Shown: in pieces, positions 1-8,694 of the stretch
How positions within the stretch are numbered: position 1 is the first letter of the stretch
How the letters are laid out: the number at the start of each line of letters is the position of its first letter
Origin: Bacteroidales bacterium
GTDB lineage: Bacteria; Bacteroidota; Bacteroidia; Bacteroidales; WCHB1-69
Length of the DNA stretch: 64,000 nucleotides
Assembly (NCBI GenBank): GCA_017454945.1
Contig: JAFTCA010000010.1
Span: 225,619 to 289,618 of the forward strand
Direction: 5' to 3'
Notes under the pieces: model-generated
The model's database searches: none
What the model was told of the DNA's origin: nothing
The model's input: the letters and a program-made list of their open reading frames with translations, nothing else
Program-made: the position numbers and the translations under genes

Positions 1-559
1 AGAAATAAAACTCCTTATTCGTGGCTTTATGTCGCATTCTTGCCCATACACAAGCCCGCTTGCAGTCGCCATGCTCAGGCGTAAATCCCACAAATTCAGG
101 TTGATTAGGATTTCCTCCGAGCCAGAAAACACCGCCTTCTTCCAATGTCAGAACCGATGCTTTGTAACAGATGCCTGGCGAATAGCTGATTCTACCTGAT
201 GTTGGTGTCACATACGAACCATCTACATTGGACCAGATAGCCCAACTGTAGTCCATATTCTCCTGTTGCATCAAATAACGCAAAGAGTTTGACTCACCTT
301 TTTTACCGTATATACTGTCGCAAATCTCCTGAAAAGCAAAAATGTCACAATTCATGTCCTTGATGATGGACAACATGGCGGGCGATGAATTCGACCAGTA
401 TCGCGACGACAGAGGGGTTAATAAATCTTTGCGGCTGTCCGATGTCCAAAGGTTGTAAGTGCCCACTTTCAACTTGAAAGAAGTCGGTTTATCTTCCTGC
501 TTGGTGCAACCCGCAAACAACAATATGAAACCAAAAACAAATAGAATTGTTCTTTTCAT
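1..559 (-). CDS. Endonuclease/exonuclease/phosphatase-like lipoprotein (3' part cut off by window edge)
   Basis: The first 186 codons of a longer gene are visible, reading leftwards off the window. The protein starts MKRTILFVFGFILLFAGC, a lipoprotein signal peptide with lipobox LFAGC, so it should be membrane-anchored through Cys-18. After the linker it reads LKVGTYNLWTSD and later CDIFAFQEI, the N-terminal metal-site pattern (N and E) of the endonuclease/exonuclease/phosphatase fold. The substrate cannot be told; family members cut DNA or hydrolyse phosphodiesters or phosphoinositides. The start ATG at 557-559 is the only one that gives a complete signal peptide. It lies downstream of valS on the same strand, separated by a 30-bp palindrome. 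Confidence 0.75.
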   Translation of the reverse strand, partial: MKRTILFVFGFILLFAGCTKQEDKPTSFKLKVGTYNLWTSDSRKDLLTPLSSRYWSNSSPAMLSIIKDMNCDIFAFQEICDSIYGKKGESNSLRYLMQQENMDYSWAIWSNVDGSYVTPTSGRISYSPGICYKASVLTLEEGGVFWLGGNPNQPEFVGFTPEHGDCKRACVWARMRHKATNKEFYF

Positions 560-578
560 TTTTCTATTTTTTTAGACC

Positions 579-608
579 TGTAGAGACGTTTCATGAAACG
601 TCTCTACA
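579..608. repeat. Perfect 30-bp palindrome (REP-like)
   Basis: The half-site TGTAGAGACGTTTCA is followed immediately by its exact reverse complement. It lies between the valS stop and the next gene. In the valS direction it is followed by an A-run, not a U-run, so it is not a textbook intrinsic terminator. Palindromes built on GTAGAGACG are, to my recollection, dispersed in many genomes; copy number here is unknown. Confidence 0.85.
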
Positions 609-629
609 ATAGATAATTGCAACATATTG

Positions 630-3266
630 TTATTTCAACCGTGCAATCTGTTCGTTCAGTATCCTGATTTTCTCCTCGGCGTCGGCTTGTTTCTTGCGCT
701 CGATGGCCACCACTTGCTCAGGAGCGCCGTTCACGAACTTCTCATTGGCCAGTTTGCGTTTCACTGACTCTAAGAACTTTTGAGCGTAAGCCAGGTCGGC
801 ATTCAGTTTCACGAGTTCTTTCTCTTTCTCCTCGGCCGACTGCACAAACGGTACAAAATATTCGGTATTCATCTCGATGAACGAAACAGCACTTTCGGGC
901 TTTTCGTTTACATAATTGATGGCTTCCACATTGCACAAGCGACTGATCACGGCGTCCATTTCGCTATCGGCGTCGGCTGACGACTTGAGCACTGACAAAG
1001 AGATGGCATTCTTTTGCGGGATGTTCTTCTCAGCCCTGATTCTTCTAATGTTCTCAATCACCTTCTGGGTATTGGCAAAGCGCTCAATCAGCTCGGTCTC
1101 GCGACGGCTGTCAGCTTCGGGCATTGTGGCGGTCATAATAGACTCACCCTCACCACGTTCGCGCAAATTGTGCCACAACTCCTCGGTAATAAACGGCATG
1201 AACGGATGCAAAACCAACATCAACTTCTCGAAGATGTCGATAATCTCGCTGTAAGTCTTGCCATCGATGGGCTTCTGGAAGGGCGGTTTTACCAGTTCGA
1301 GGAACCACGAGCAGAAGTCGTCCCAAATGAGCTTGTAGATGGCCATCAGCGCATCCGACAAGCGGTACTTCTCGAAATGGTCGTTGATTTCGGCCAGCGC
1401 ATCGTTCAGGCGGGCATTGAACCAGCGGACTGCCGTAGCAGCATGCGACGGCTGAGCCCCATTTTCGTCAATCTCCCAGCCTTTCACCAGTCGGAAGGCA
1501 TTCCATATCTTGTTGTTGAAATTGCGTCCCTGCTCGCACAAGGATTCGTCGAACAGCAGGTCGTTGCCTGCGGGCGAACAGAGCAGCATACCCAGGCGGA
1601 CGCCATCAGCACCATACTTGTCCATCAGCATGATGGGGTCGGGCGAGTTGCCCAGCTGCTTCGACATCTTGCGGCCTTGCTTGTCGCGCACGGTACCCGT
1701 GAAATAGACATGGCGGAAAGGAATAGACTTGCGCCACTCGAGACCGGCCATGATCATGCGGGCCACCCAGAAAAAGATAATGTCGGGGGCGGTTACCAGC
1801 ACAGCTGCGGGATAGTAATAGTTAACTTCTTTATTATCAGGATTTCTAATTCCATCAAAAACGGAAATGGGCCACAACCACGACGAGAACCACGTGTCCA
1901 TCACATCCTCGTCCTGTTTCAAGTCGTCCATGGTCAGGTTCAGCTCGGGGTATTTCTCGGTGGCCAACTTATAGGCGGCCTCTTTGCTTTCGGCCACCAC
2001 AAACTCGCGGTTAGGCAAGTGGTAGGCGGGAATGCGGTGCCCCCACCACAGTTGGCGGCTAATACACCAGTCTTTCACATTCTCCATCCAGTGGGCGTAA
2101 GTGTTCTTGAACTTCTCAGGATAGAACTTTATCTCATCATCCATCACCACATCGAGGGCGGGTTTGGCGAGCGACGCCATGTCGCAGAACCATTGCAGCG
2201 AAAGCTTGGGTTCAATCACCTCGTTGGTACGTTCCGAGTAGCCCACTTTGTTGGTATAATCTTCAATCTTGACCATATTGCCGGCGGCCTCGAGCAGCGG
2301 GATAATCTGCTTGCGCGCCTCGAAGCGGTCCACGCCTACGAGGAATTGGGCCGACTCGTTGAGCGTGCCGTTGTCGTTGAAGATGTTGATGGTGTCGAGT
2401 TTGTATTTGATACCTAAGTTGTAGTCGTTGATATCGTGGGCGGGCGTGATTTTCAGTGCACCTGTACCAAATTCGCGGTCCACATACTCGTCGAAAATCA
2501 AGGGGATGGAGCGATTAACCAGCGGCACGATAGCGCGTTTGCCGCGCAGGTGCTTGTAGCGCTCATCGTCGGGGTGCATACAGATGGCGGTATCGCCGAG
2601 GATGGTCTCAGGACGCGTCGTGGCAATGGTAACATACTCGTTTTCAGTTCCTTCAATCTTATAGCGAACATAGTACAGTTTCGACTGCACCTCATGGTAA
2701 ATCACCTCCTCGTCCGACACGGCGGTCAGCGCCTTGGGGTCCCAGTTGACCATACGCACGCCGCGATATATTTTGCCTTTATTGTACAGATCTACAAACA
2801 CTTTGGTCACAGCCTCCGACATCTCGGGATCCATGGTGAACTTGGTACGTTCCCAGTCGCAAGAGGCGCCCAATTTTCGCAACTGCTTGAGGATGATGCC
2901 GCCGTACTTCTCTTTCCACTCCCAAGCATATTTCAAAAACTCCTCGCGTGAGAGCGAGCGTTTGTCGATGCCTTTCTCCTTAAGCATAGCCACCACTTTG
3001 GCTTCGGTAGCAATGGAGGCATGGTCGGTGCCGGGCACCCAAACGGCGTTGTAGCCGCGCATGCGGGCACGACGCACCAGCACATCCTGGATGGTGTTGT
3101 TGAGCATGTGACCCATGTGCAAAACGCCCGTCACATTGGGTGGCGGAATCACAATGGTGAAAGGTTCCTTGTTGTTGGGAGAAGATTCGAAAAGATGTTT
3201 TTCAATCCAGTACTGGTACCATTTCTCCTCAATGTTTTGAGGATCGTACTTGCTTGCTATTTCCAT
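630..3266 (-). CDS. valS: Valine--tRNA ligase
   Basis: Class I aminoacyl-tRNA synthetase that charges tRNA-Val in the cytoplasm; 878 residues, normal length for ValRS. The HIGH motif is seen as [14 protein letters not shown] (about residues 42-55) and the KMSKS motif as [11 protein letters not shown] (about 540-550). The editing CP1 insertion lies between them ([13 protein letters not shown] about 217-229), and the C-terminal Val-tRNA_C coiled coil is present (residues 810-878, charged K/E/A-rich). A TATTTTTG promoter lies about 27 bases upstream of the ATG. It appears monocistronic. The reverse strand holds a 467-codon open frame that is only a coding shadow. Confidence 0.98.
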   Translation of the reverse strand: MEIASKYDPQNIEEKWYQYWIEKHLFESSPNNKEPFTIVIPPPNVTGVLHMGHMLNNTIQDVLVRRARMRGYNAVWVPGTDHASIATEAKVVAMLKEKGIDKRSLSREEFLKYAWEWKEKYGGIILKQLRKLGASCDWERTKFTMDPEMSEAVTKVFVDLYNKGKIYRGVRMVNWDPKALTAVSDEEVIYHEVQSKLYYVRYKIEGTENEYVTIATTRPETILGDTAICMHPDDERYKHLRGKRAIVPLVNRSIPLIFDEYVDREFGTGALKITPAHDINDYNLGIKYKLDTINIFNDNGTLNESAQFLVGVDRFEARKQIIPLLEAAGNMVKIEDYTNKVGYSERTNEVIEPKLSLQWFCDMASLAKPALDVVMDDEIKFYPEKFKNTYAHWMENVKDWCISRQLWWGHRIPAYHLPNREFVVAESKEAAYKLATEKYPELNLTMDDLKQDEDVMDTWFSSWLWPISVFDGIRNPDNKEVNYYYPAAVLVTAPDIIFFWVARMIMAGLEWRKSIPFRHVYFTGTVRDKQGRKMSKQLGNSPDPIMLMDKYGADGVRLGMLLCSPAGNDLLFDESLCEQGRNFNNKIWNAFRLVKGWEIDENGAQPSHAATAVRWFNARLNDALAEINDHFEKYRLSDALMAIYKLIWDDFCSWFLELVKPPFQKPIDGKTYSEIIDIFEKLMLVLHPFMPFITEELWHNLRERGEGESIMTATMPEADSRRETELIERFANTQKVIENIRRIRAEKNIPQKNAISLSVLKSSADADSEMDAVISRLCNVEAINYVNEKPESAVSFIEMNTEYFVPFVQSAEEKEKELVKLNADLAYAQKFLESVKRKLANEKFVNGAPEQVVAIERKKQADAEEKIRILNEQIARLK

Positions 3267-3292
3267 TGTTTGCAGTTTGTTTTTAGAAAGAG

Positions 3293-3300
3293 CAAAAATA
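3293..3300 (-). promoter_or_regulatory. Candidate valS promoter -7 box (TATTTTTG)
   Basis: Matches the Bacteroidota sigma-ABfr -7 consensus TAnnTTTG on the minus strand, 26 bases before the valS ATG. No clear -33 TTG is visible. Confidence 0.55.
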
Positions 3301-3392
3301 AGAAAAATATCCTACTCATTCTTCGCATGCTTGAGATGAATATGGAAAATTCTGGGGACCAATTTCAGAATTCAGACGAAACAATCCTATTT

Positions 3393-3420
3393 GAATTTTG
3401 AATTCTGAATTTTGAATTTA
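3393..3420. repeat. Heptamer tandem repeat, unit GAATTTT (4 copies)
   Basis: Four consecutive 7-base units, each beginning GAA (GAATTTT, GAATTCT, GAATTTT, GAATTTA), in the gap upstream of valS and just past the stop of the next gene. The same unit recurs at 40732-40759. Confidence 0.9.
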
Positions 3421-3430
3421 TTTTCTGCGT

Positions 3431-3910
3431 CTATTGATTCACGTAACCACTACAGTTGACTATCGTGCCTGCCGGAATGGTGACATTTTTCCCTTTGATG
3501 CAGAAAAAGAAAAATCCCACAAACGGGAAAATGGTGAGCCCGAGTCCAAGGCCCAGACCAAGGGCTGTACCACGGCGACCGTCGCCTTCCTTTGTGATAT
3601 CACACCCCGAAAGCGGTATCAACTGCCCTTTTACACCCGAAGTGCTCATAAAATGCAATCTCACCTCCGCAGGACGTCCGTAGCCTCTGCGCCTTTCCAC
3701 TTCGTAATTAATGTTAACGGTGGAACCTTGTGGAATCACTATTTCACCATTTAACATGACATTATAAGCCACAGCGGCTGTCATGGTGCCGTCTTTTTTT
3801 CCACGAGAGGAAAAATCCTCTTGTATCTGCACCGGAACTGTTACATTTTGAGCTTGAACAAAGCTTAAACAGCTTAAAATCAATACAATAATCGAAACAA
3901 CTCTTTTCAT
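3431..3910 (-). CDS. Exported protein of unknown function with a glycine-rich membrane segment
   Basis: 159 residues. Residues 1-20 are a typical Sec signal peptide ending in VQAQ. Two similar short stretches, GEIVIPQGSTV and KNVTIPAGTIV, suggest a repeated beta unit, often seen in surface proteins with (V/I)P.GT turns. Between them a Gly/Leu-alternating hydrophobic run (about 115-138, GLGLGLGLTIFPFVGFFFF) could be a single membrane helix. I do not recognise the family. It is the last of four same-strand small genes (5301 down to 3431) whose products are all exported or membrane proteins, possibly one transcription unit. Confidence 0.75.
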   Translation of the reverse strand: MKRVVSIIVLILSCLSFVQAQNVTVPVQIQEDFSSRGKKDGTMTAAVAYNVMLNGEIVIPQGSTVNINYEVERRRGYGRPAEVRLHFMSTSGVKGQLIPLSGCDITKEGDGRRGTALGLGLGLGLTIFPFVGFFFFCIKGKNVTIPAGTIVNCSGYVNQ

Positions 3911-3928
3911 ATTGAATAAATTTTAAAA

Positions 3929-4381
3929 TTAATATTTTGAATTGAATAAAGGAACCCATGATTCGTCGGGAGGTGTCAAAAGAACTCCTCCCTTCACATT
4001 GTACATCATACGTCCTAATATTGATTTTACGATTATGCGTTGCTTTGAAATAGTTGCATGAATCCCATCGGGAATCTTAAACACAACTCCATTCATTTTG
4101 ACACCATCAACATTTGACACTGAATGACCTGGAAGTGTTTCTATAACATCAGGATTGTCGTTGTTTTCATCTTTGGCTCCCATTTTAGTTGCACTTTTAT
4201 TATATACCACCGTTTTGGATATGACCGTAGCATAAATGAAACAAAGAGTTGTTACAACCAACGAGATGGCTACACCTCTGGGGTTTATCTTAGGAATGAG
4301 CAATGTTGCCAAAGTTATGATTCCAGCGACATCTGTCAGCAGATAACCGTCAATAACTCCTATTTTTCTTTTGTGAGACAT
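3929..4381 (-). CDS. Small membrane protein, tandem paralogue A
   Basis: 150 residues; begins MSHKRKIGVIDGYLL, followed by two hydrophobic segments (about 17-35 and 38-58) and a hydrophilic C-terminal domain with the conserved block NVDGVKMNGVVFKIPDGIH and the ending PPDESWVPLFNSKY. It is clearly paralogous to the gene immediately upstream, which carries the same N-terminal block, the same two membrane segments and the same C-terminal motifs. Only 3 bases separate the two genes. The family is unknown to me; the layout suggests a short N-terminal tail, a membrane hairpin and one soluble domain on the same side. Confidence 0.75.
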   Translation of the reverse strand: MSHKRKIGVIDGYLLTDVAGIITLATLLIPKINPRGVAISLVVTTLCFIYATVISKTVVYNKSATKMGAKDENNDNPDVIETLPGHSVSNVDGVKMNGVVFKIPDGIHATISKQRIIVKSILGRMMYNVKGGVLLTPPDESWVPLFNSKY

Positions 4382-4384
4382 AAA

Positions 4385-4831
4385 TCATATTTTTGTTTCA
4401 AATAATGGCCTCCATGATTCGTCAGGTGGAAAATTCTGAACCCCTCCTCTGACAGAATACACAATTTTCCCCATAACAGAGTGTGCTATAGGACCTCTTT
4501 CGGTCATTGATACATGCAGGCCATCAGGAATCTTATACACAATTCCGTTTTGTTTGATACCATCCACATTTGATATGTTTTCTCCAGCCCTACACCTTTT
4601 TATCTTCTCATGATCATTCTCATCCATACCTGCCAATTTCTTCCCACTATTATTAATTATAAATGTTTTTCCCTTAAAAGTCGCATAACCAAGTGACAAT
4701 CCAGCAAATAGCAATGGAAAACAAGCATATTTTTGTAGCGGTTTCGTTACAAACATCGTTAAAAATAATATTAACAATAACTCTGTCAGTGTATAGCCAT
4801 CAATAATTCCTATTTTTCTTTTGTATGCCAT
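4385..4831 (-). CDS. Small membrane protein, tandem paralogue B
   Basis: 148 residues, paralogue of the adjacent downstream gene. It begins MAYKRKIGIIDGYTLTE, with two membrane segments (about 17-32 and 37-57), then the shared block NVDGIKQNGIVYKIPDGLH, a VYSVRGGV segment and the ending PPDESWRPLFETKI. The N-terminal and C-terminal thirds are well conserved between the copies while the membrane spans have diverged, as expected if the soluble ends carry the function. Function unknown. Confidence 0.75.
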   Translation of the reverse strand: MAYKRKIGIIDGYTLTELLLILFLTMFVTKPLQKYACFPLLFAGLSLGYATFKGKTFIINNSGKKLAGMDENDHEKIKRCRAGENISNVDGIKQNGIVYKIPDGLHVSMTERGPIAHSVMGKIVYSVRGGVQNFPPDESWRPLFETKI

Positions 4832-4863
4832 AATATAATTACAAATTATTGCAAATGTGACGT

Positions 4864-5301
4864 TTATCTTAAAATCAACTCGGTTGACTTAGGTTTTCCT
4901 ACTCCATATTCAATATATCCTGACCACACTTCATCACCTAAATTAGTGGTAATAATCACATAATCTGTACCCATGTGTTTGGTCCCCATCGTTTGTTTCA
5001 ACACAATACATCCACTATCATATTTATTTGGACCAAAAGCGTAATCGGCAGCACGATGTGTGAGGCGCTGCCCATTGCTTGTAGTAATATGTAAATAGGT
5101 GACATTGTGCGATTTGAAAAAATTAGACACTTCATATCCATACCAGATAATATGGTATCCTGTGTACTGACAAGAATAGTCATTCTTTTTCGCAGCAGGG
5201 TCGTAATTATCCGCATCATGATCTGTACAACCCTCTCTAGCACATGAAAGCATGGTCAAAGCCATAAACATCGACAAAATAATGAACAGGTTTTTCTTCA
5301 T
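4864..5301 (-). CDS. Lipoprotein with a GCTDxxAxNYDPxA motif
   Basis: 145 residues. The signal peptide ends in the lipobox MLSC (Cys-20). Directly after the lipid anchor comes EGCTDHDADNYDPAAKKND followed by YSC. This resembles the Cys-flanked Asp-rich motif GCTDPxAxNYxPxAxxDDGSC, which I know from secreted Bacteroidota proteins, usually in several copies; here there is one, at the very N-terminus. The remaining domain (about 45-145) is beta-rich with no motif I recognise. A TATTTTTG promoter lies about 32 bases upstream. It may head the small-protein cluster running down to 3431. Confidence 0.75.
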   Translation of the reverse strand: MKKNLFIILSMFMALTMLSCAREGCTDHDADNYDPAAKKNDYSCQYTGYHIIWYGYEVSNFFKSHNVTYLHITTSNGQRLTHRAADYAFGPNKYDSGCIVLKQTMGTKHMGTDYVIITTNLGDEVWSGYIEYGVGKPKSTELILR

Positions 5302-5332
5302 AATGATTTGTTTTAAGATTAAAAATGCGTCG

Positions 5333-5340
5333 CAAAAATA
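5333..5340 (-). promoter_or_regulatory. Candidate promoter -7 box for the motif-bearing lipoprotein
   Basis: TATTTTTG on the minus strand, 31 bases before the ATG at 5301. Fits TAnnTTTG; -33 element not evident. Confidence 0.45.
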
Positions 5341-5425
5341 CCTTAGCCGAATACCTGAAAAGTTGGTTTGTCACCAAAACCTCTTTTTTTGTAATGAAAC
5401 ACCCAAAAATTGTAACGACTTCTTA

Positions 5426-5455
5426 TTGCCACAATCACGGAAAAGACTATTTTTG
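5426..5455 (+). promoter_or_regulatory. Complete Bacteroidota-type promoter (TTG-N19-TATTTTTG)
   Basis: TTG at 5426-5428, exactly 19 bases, then TATTTTTG at 5448-5455, 18 bases before the LytTR gene ATG. Both elements and the spacing fit the Bacteroidota -33/-7 consensus. Confidence 0.7.
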
Positions 5456-5473
5456 TAGTCAAAACTAACAGAT

Positions 5474-6115
5474 ATGTATTTTTATTTGAGCATGAACGGA
5501 TTTTTGGATCACGCCTATAATTTTTTTGTCATCCCTTTTTTGCGACTTTTGTTTTTCGTTGGCACTTTATTGTTGGCCATGTGGCTTATTTGGATTTTGC
5601 TAAAAAAATTATTGAAGTTCAAAACTCTACAATCGAATAACGAACTATTACAGGAAAACGAGCAACTGCTTCGCGACAAACAGGAGTGGGAGAAAGAAAA
5701 AGACAAACTGAACAAGAAAATTGACTCGCTTAAAAACGAACTGCTGAAACAAGAGATCGCCTATGCCCAACAAAATACGCCACAGATGCTGAATGTGGGC
5801 AACCTTAAAGTCAAAAGCGACCACATCCTCTATATTGTACCCCAATCGCTGGAATTGGGAGAAAACGGCAACGCTCGAATCAAAGTCATCCATTATACCG
5901 ATTCTCCGCAGGCGGACATGGTGTATAGCACTTTTGACGAAATACTGGAAAAACTGCCTGGCAATTTCATGCTCATCAACAAAAACCAGCTAATCAACCT
6001 GTGTGAAATCCATAAGATCCAAGGACTGGAAGTTTTTCTCAATAATGTCAAGACTCCTTTCTACGTGTCGGAGCAGAAAAAAGAGGAGTTTGATTCGCGC
6101 ATGGAGAATCTGTAG
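5474..6115 (+). CDS. Membrane-tethered LytTR-domain transcription regulator
   Basis: 213 residues in three parts: one N-terminal membrane helix (about 18-44, FFVIPFLRLLFFVGTLLLAM), a charged coiled coil (about 48-95, E/K/L-rich heptads), and a C-terminal domain (about 105-205) that looks like LytTR, the beta-type DNA-binding domain of AlgR/AgrA regulators. Support for LytTR is the pattern DHILYIV, RIKVIHYTD, STFDEILEKLP, NFMLINKNQLINL, where the last block corresponds to the usual FxRxHRSxLVN. There is no receiver domain, so it is not a classical response regulator. A membrane-bound dimeric regulator is the simplest inference. The next gene starts about 90 bases downstream and has its own promoter. 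Confidence 0.75.
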   Translation: MYFYLSMNGFLDHAYNFFVIPFLRLLFFVGTLLLAMWLIWILLKKLLKFKTLQSNNELLQENEQLLRDKQEWEKEKDKLNKKIDSLKNELLKQEIAYAQQNTPQMLNVGNLKVKSDHILYIVPQSLELGENGNARIKVIHYTDSPQADMVYSTFDEILEKLPGNFMLINKNQLINLCEIHKIQGLEVFLNNVKTPFYVSEQKKEEFDSRMENL

Positions 6116-6162
6116 CTTCGCGTGCTCTGAACGGCGACGGCTCACCATGACGGTAATTTTTT

Positions 6163-6170
6163 TATTTTTG
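6163..6170 (+). promoter_or_regulatory. Candidate promoter -7 box for the acyltransferase
   Basis: TATTTTTG, 36 bases before the ATG at 6207. Its position downstream of the more distal ATG at 6147 argues that 6207 is the real start. Confidence 0.5.
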
Positions 6171-6206
6171 CACGCTTTTCAAAGCATCCACCAAACCATA
6201 CCGTCT

Positions 6207-6788
6207 ATGACCAAAGTGAAAACAACCGTTGGAAAACGCCGTGCCAAATTCTGCGGCTGGATGCTCAAGAAGTTGGGCTGGAAGAGTTTGAGCGGCCCCA
6301 TGGAGGGCAACAAGGCCATTGTTTTGGGCGTGCCGCATACCTCCATCCTCGACTTTCCCATCTGCTATCTTTTCTATGCCCAATACGGCAAAGTGGCACA
6401 CATCATGGTGAAGAAGGAATTCTTCTTCTGGCCGCTGGGACCTATCTTGCGCGCCTTCGGCGCTGTGCCCGTCGACCGCAGCAACGCCGCCGCCACCGTG
6501 AAAAGTATCATCCGCTCTTTCAACGAAAACGAAGTGTTTCATCTGGCCATCGCCCCCGAAGGTACCCGCAAGCCTGTGAAACGCTGGAAAACCGGCTTCC
6601 ACCTCATCGCCCGCGAAACGGGAGCCACTGTCTATGTCGGCTACTACAACTGGGGCAAAAAGGAGATTACCGTCGGCATTCCTTGGGAACTCACCGACAA
6701 CGCCAACGAAGATATGCGGCGTATCCAAGAGTATTATTCTACCCTCGATTTACAAGGCCGACACAAAGAGAACTACATAACCCATTAA
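6207..6788 (+). CDS. 1-acyl-sn-glycerol-3-phosphate acyltransferase (PlsC-like)
   Basis: 193 residues from the chosen ATG. The glycerolipid acyltransferase box is HTSILD (HX4D, about residues 38-43); a second block reads VKKEFFFWPLGPILRAFGAVPVD (block II), then IAPEGTRKPVKRWKTGFHLIA (block III, EGTR). These are the catalytic and substrate-binding motifs of membrane-associated lysophosphatidate acyltransferases. No strong membrane helix is present, so it is probably peripheral. It sits 6 bases upstream of a long-chain acyl-CoA ligase, a lipid-remodelling pair. The open frame extends further upstream to 6003, but that part overlaps the LytTR gene and lacks family similarity. Confidence 0.88.
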   Translation: MTKVKTTVGKRRAKFCGWMLKKLGWKSLSGPMEGNKAIVLGVPHTSILDFPICYLFYAQYGKVAHIMVKKEFFFWPLGPILRAFGAVPVDRSNAAATVKSIIRSFNENEVFHLAIAPEGTRKPVKRWKTGFHLIARETGATVYVGYYNWGKKEITVGIPWELTDNANEDMRRIQEYYSTLDLQGRHKENYITH

Positions 6789-6794
6789 TCTACA

Positions 6795-8510
6795 ATGAGT
6801 AAAAAGAAAATCAAAACGCCATATAAAGTTCGGAACAAATACCGCGAAATATTCTGTACCACTTTAAACAAAGTTTTCCAATATACCACCTCCAAATATT
6901 GGGACCGCACCATGGCTCAGTTTGTGGATGGCGAGCAAAAATATACCTACAGCAGCTTCGGTGAGAAGTGTAACATGCTCTCCACCAGAATGTCACGATT
7001 TGGCATCAGCGCAGGCGACAAGGTTGCCATCCTATCGCAAAACATGCCCAACTGGACGCTGGCGTTCTTTGCTGCCACAGCTTTCGGTCGTGTGGCCATA
7101 CCTATCCTGCCCGATAGCTCGGAAAACGAAGTGACCAACATCCTCAACCACTCTGAGAGCAAGGTGATTTTCATCTCCAAACGGCTCCGATACAAACTCA
7201 GCCAAGAGTGCATCGACAAGCTGACGCTGGTAGTGGACATCGAAACACTGGAATTTATCAAGAAAAACAAAGAAGACTTCCAGTGCAACGGCTGGATTAA
7301 AGACCCCCAACCCGACGACCTGGCCACCATTCTCTACACTTCGGGCACCACCGGCAAGGCCAAGGGAGTGATGCTGAGCCACCGCAACATCTGCCACAAC
7401 CTGGTGGCTTCATTCAAGGCTCAGCCCTGTTTCAAAAACGACCGCTTCCTCTCCATCCTGCCTATGGCGCACGCCTACGAGATGTGCGTTTCGAGTCTCT
7501 ACTCCATGTATGTGGGCGCCTGCTGCTACTACATCTCCAAGCCGCCTACACCTTCCATTTTGCTGCCCGCCCTGAAGAAGGTGAAGCCCACCATCATGTT
7601 GGCCGTGCCGCTCATTATCGAAAAAGTGTATAACAACAGTGTGGTGCCCACCATCCAGAAAAGCCGCGTACTGACCTGGATGGAGCAACATACGCCTCGC
7701 ATCCTTTACTGGATGATTGGAAAGCGACTCCTCAAGACCTTCGGCGGCAAACTGCGCTTTTTCGGCGTCGGCGGCTCCAAGATCGACACCAAGGTGGAGG
7801 AATTCCTCATCAAATGTGGCTTCCCTTACGCTGTGGGCTACGGCCTCACCGAGACAGCACCGCTCGTCTGCAACGTCATCGTCACCAAAAAGAAACGCTT
7901 GGGCTCCATTGGCGTGGCCTCCTACAAAGTGGATATCCGCCTCGACAATGTGGACCCGCAAACGGGTGAAGGCGAAATCGTCTGCCGCGGCGACAATGTG
8001 ATGCTCGGCTACTACAAAGACCCCGAGCGGACCATGAAAGTGCTTGACGAAGACGGATGGTTCCGCACCAGCGACGTGGCCACCGTTGACAAAGACGGCT
8101 ACTACTACATCAAAGGGCGCCTCAACAACACCATCCTCGGTCCTTCGGGCGAAAATATCTATCCTGAAGAGATTGAAATGGTTATCAATAATATCGACGG
8201 TGTGGAAGAATCTCTGGTTATGGAGCAAAACGGTGAACTGGTGGCCCTTGTCAAATTCGAAGACAATGTGCTTAATTGGAACCAAAACTCTGAAGACCAG
8301 TTGTTTGAAAAGATAGAATCACTAAAGACGTCCGTTATCGAGTTTGTTAACAAGGCGGTGAATAAGAGCTCCAAAATCAAAAAAGTGGAAGCCATGAAGA
8401 CCCCCTTTGAGAAAACAGCTACTCAGAAGATTCGGCGTTTCCTCTACAAGAAAGATGGCACCGATGGCGAGGAGACAACAGAAAACGAAGAGACCGACAA
8501 AAAAGAGTAA
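6795..8510 (+). CDS. AMP-dependent long-chain fatty-acid--CoA (or ACP) ligase
   Basis: 571 residues, ANL adenylating superfamily. Motifs seen: the P-loop-like AMP-binding signature ILYTSGTTGKAKGVMLSHRN (about 177-196), GGSKIDTKVEEF, YGLTETAPLVC (about 353-363), DGWFRTSDVA and KGRLNNTILGPSGENIYPEEIE with the hinge and NxxGEN-type C-terminal motifs. The enzyme activates fatty acids with ATP and passes them to CoA or a carrier. The C-terminus ends in a charged tail (GTDGEETTENEETDKKE). It is translationally close to the acyltransferase upstream and is followed by a strong hairpin terminator. Confidence 0.93.
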   Translation: MSKKKIKTPYKVRNKYREIFCTTLNKVFQYTTSKYWDRTMAQFVDGEQKYTYSSFGEKCNMLSTRMSRFGISAGDKVAILSQNMPNWTLAFFAATAFGRVAIPILPDSSENEVTNILNHSESKVIFISKRLRYKLSQECIDKLTLVVDIETLEFIKKNKEDFQCNGWIKDPQPDDLATILYTSGTTGKAKGVMLSHRNICHNLVASFKAQPCFKNDRFLSILPMAHAYEMCVSSLYSMYVGACCYYISKPPTPSILLPALKKVKPTIMLAVPLIIEKVYNNSVVPTIQKSRVLTWMEQHTPRILYWMIGKRLLKTFGGKLRFFGVGGSKIDTKVEEFLIKCGFPYAVGYGLTETAPLVCNVIVTKKKRLGSIGVASYKVDIRLDNVDPQTGEGEIVCRGDNVMLGYYKDPERTMKVLDEDGWFRTSDVATVDKDGYYYIKGRLNNTILGPSGENIYPEEIEMVINNIDGVEESLVMEQNGELVALVKFEDNVLNWNQNSEDQLFEKIESLKTSVIEFVNKAVNKSSKIKKVEAMKTPFEKTATQKIRRFLYKKDGTDGEETTENEETDKKE

Positions 8511-8516
8511 AAGAAA

Positions 8517-8540
8517 AGGGGCGAACAAATGTTCGCCCCT
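8517..8540 (+). terminator. Intrinsic terminator after the acyl-CoA ligase
   Basis: Perfect 10-bp stem (AGGGGCGAAC / GTTCGCCCCT) with an AAAT loop. It starts 6 bases after the stop codon and is followed by a T-rich stretch. It could also end transcription from the tRNA-Ala on the other strand. Confidence 0.85.
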
Positions 8541-8555
8541 AATTGTTTCTGTTTG

Positions 8556-8629
8556 TGGAGCGTATGAGAATCGAACTCACGACCTCTTGACTGCCAGTCA
8601 AACGCTCTAGCCAACTGAGCTAACGCCCC
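8556..8629 (-). tRNA. tRNA-Ala (anticodon GGC)
   Basis: 74-nt cloverleaf on the minus strand. The acceptor stem GGGGCGT/ACGCTCC contains the G3:U70 wobble that identifies alanine tRNAs. The anticodon loop is CTGGCAG on the stem TTTGA/TCAAG, and the T-loop is GTTCGAATC. CCA is not encoded. Confidence 0.95.
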
Positions 8630-8694
8630 ATCAAAAGACAGGTGCAAAAATACTACTTTTTTTCATTCTACCAATACCTGTCTTCAATTTTTTG

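Noticed and set aside
1014..2417. 467-codon open frame antisense to valS
   Set aside because: It lies entirely over the valS coding region in the opposite strand, is His/Val/Gln-rich as expected of a reverse-frame shadow, and has no recognisable domain.
7410..8285. 291-codon open frame antisense to the acyl-CoA ligase
   Set aside because: Shadow of a well-supported gene; unusual F/H/V-rich composition, no start signal or promoter.
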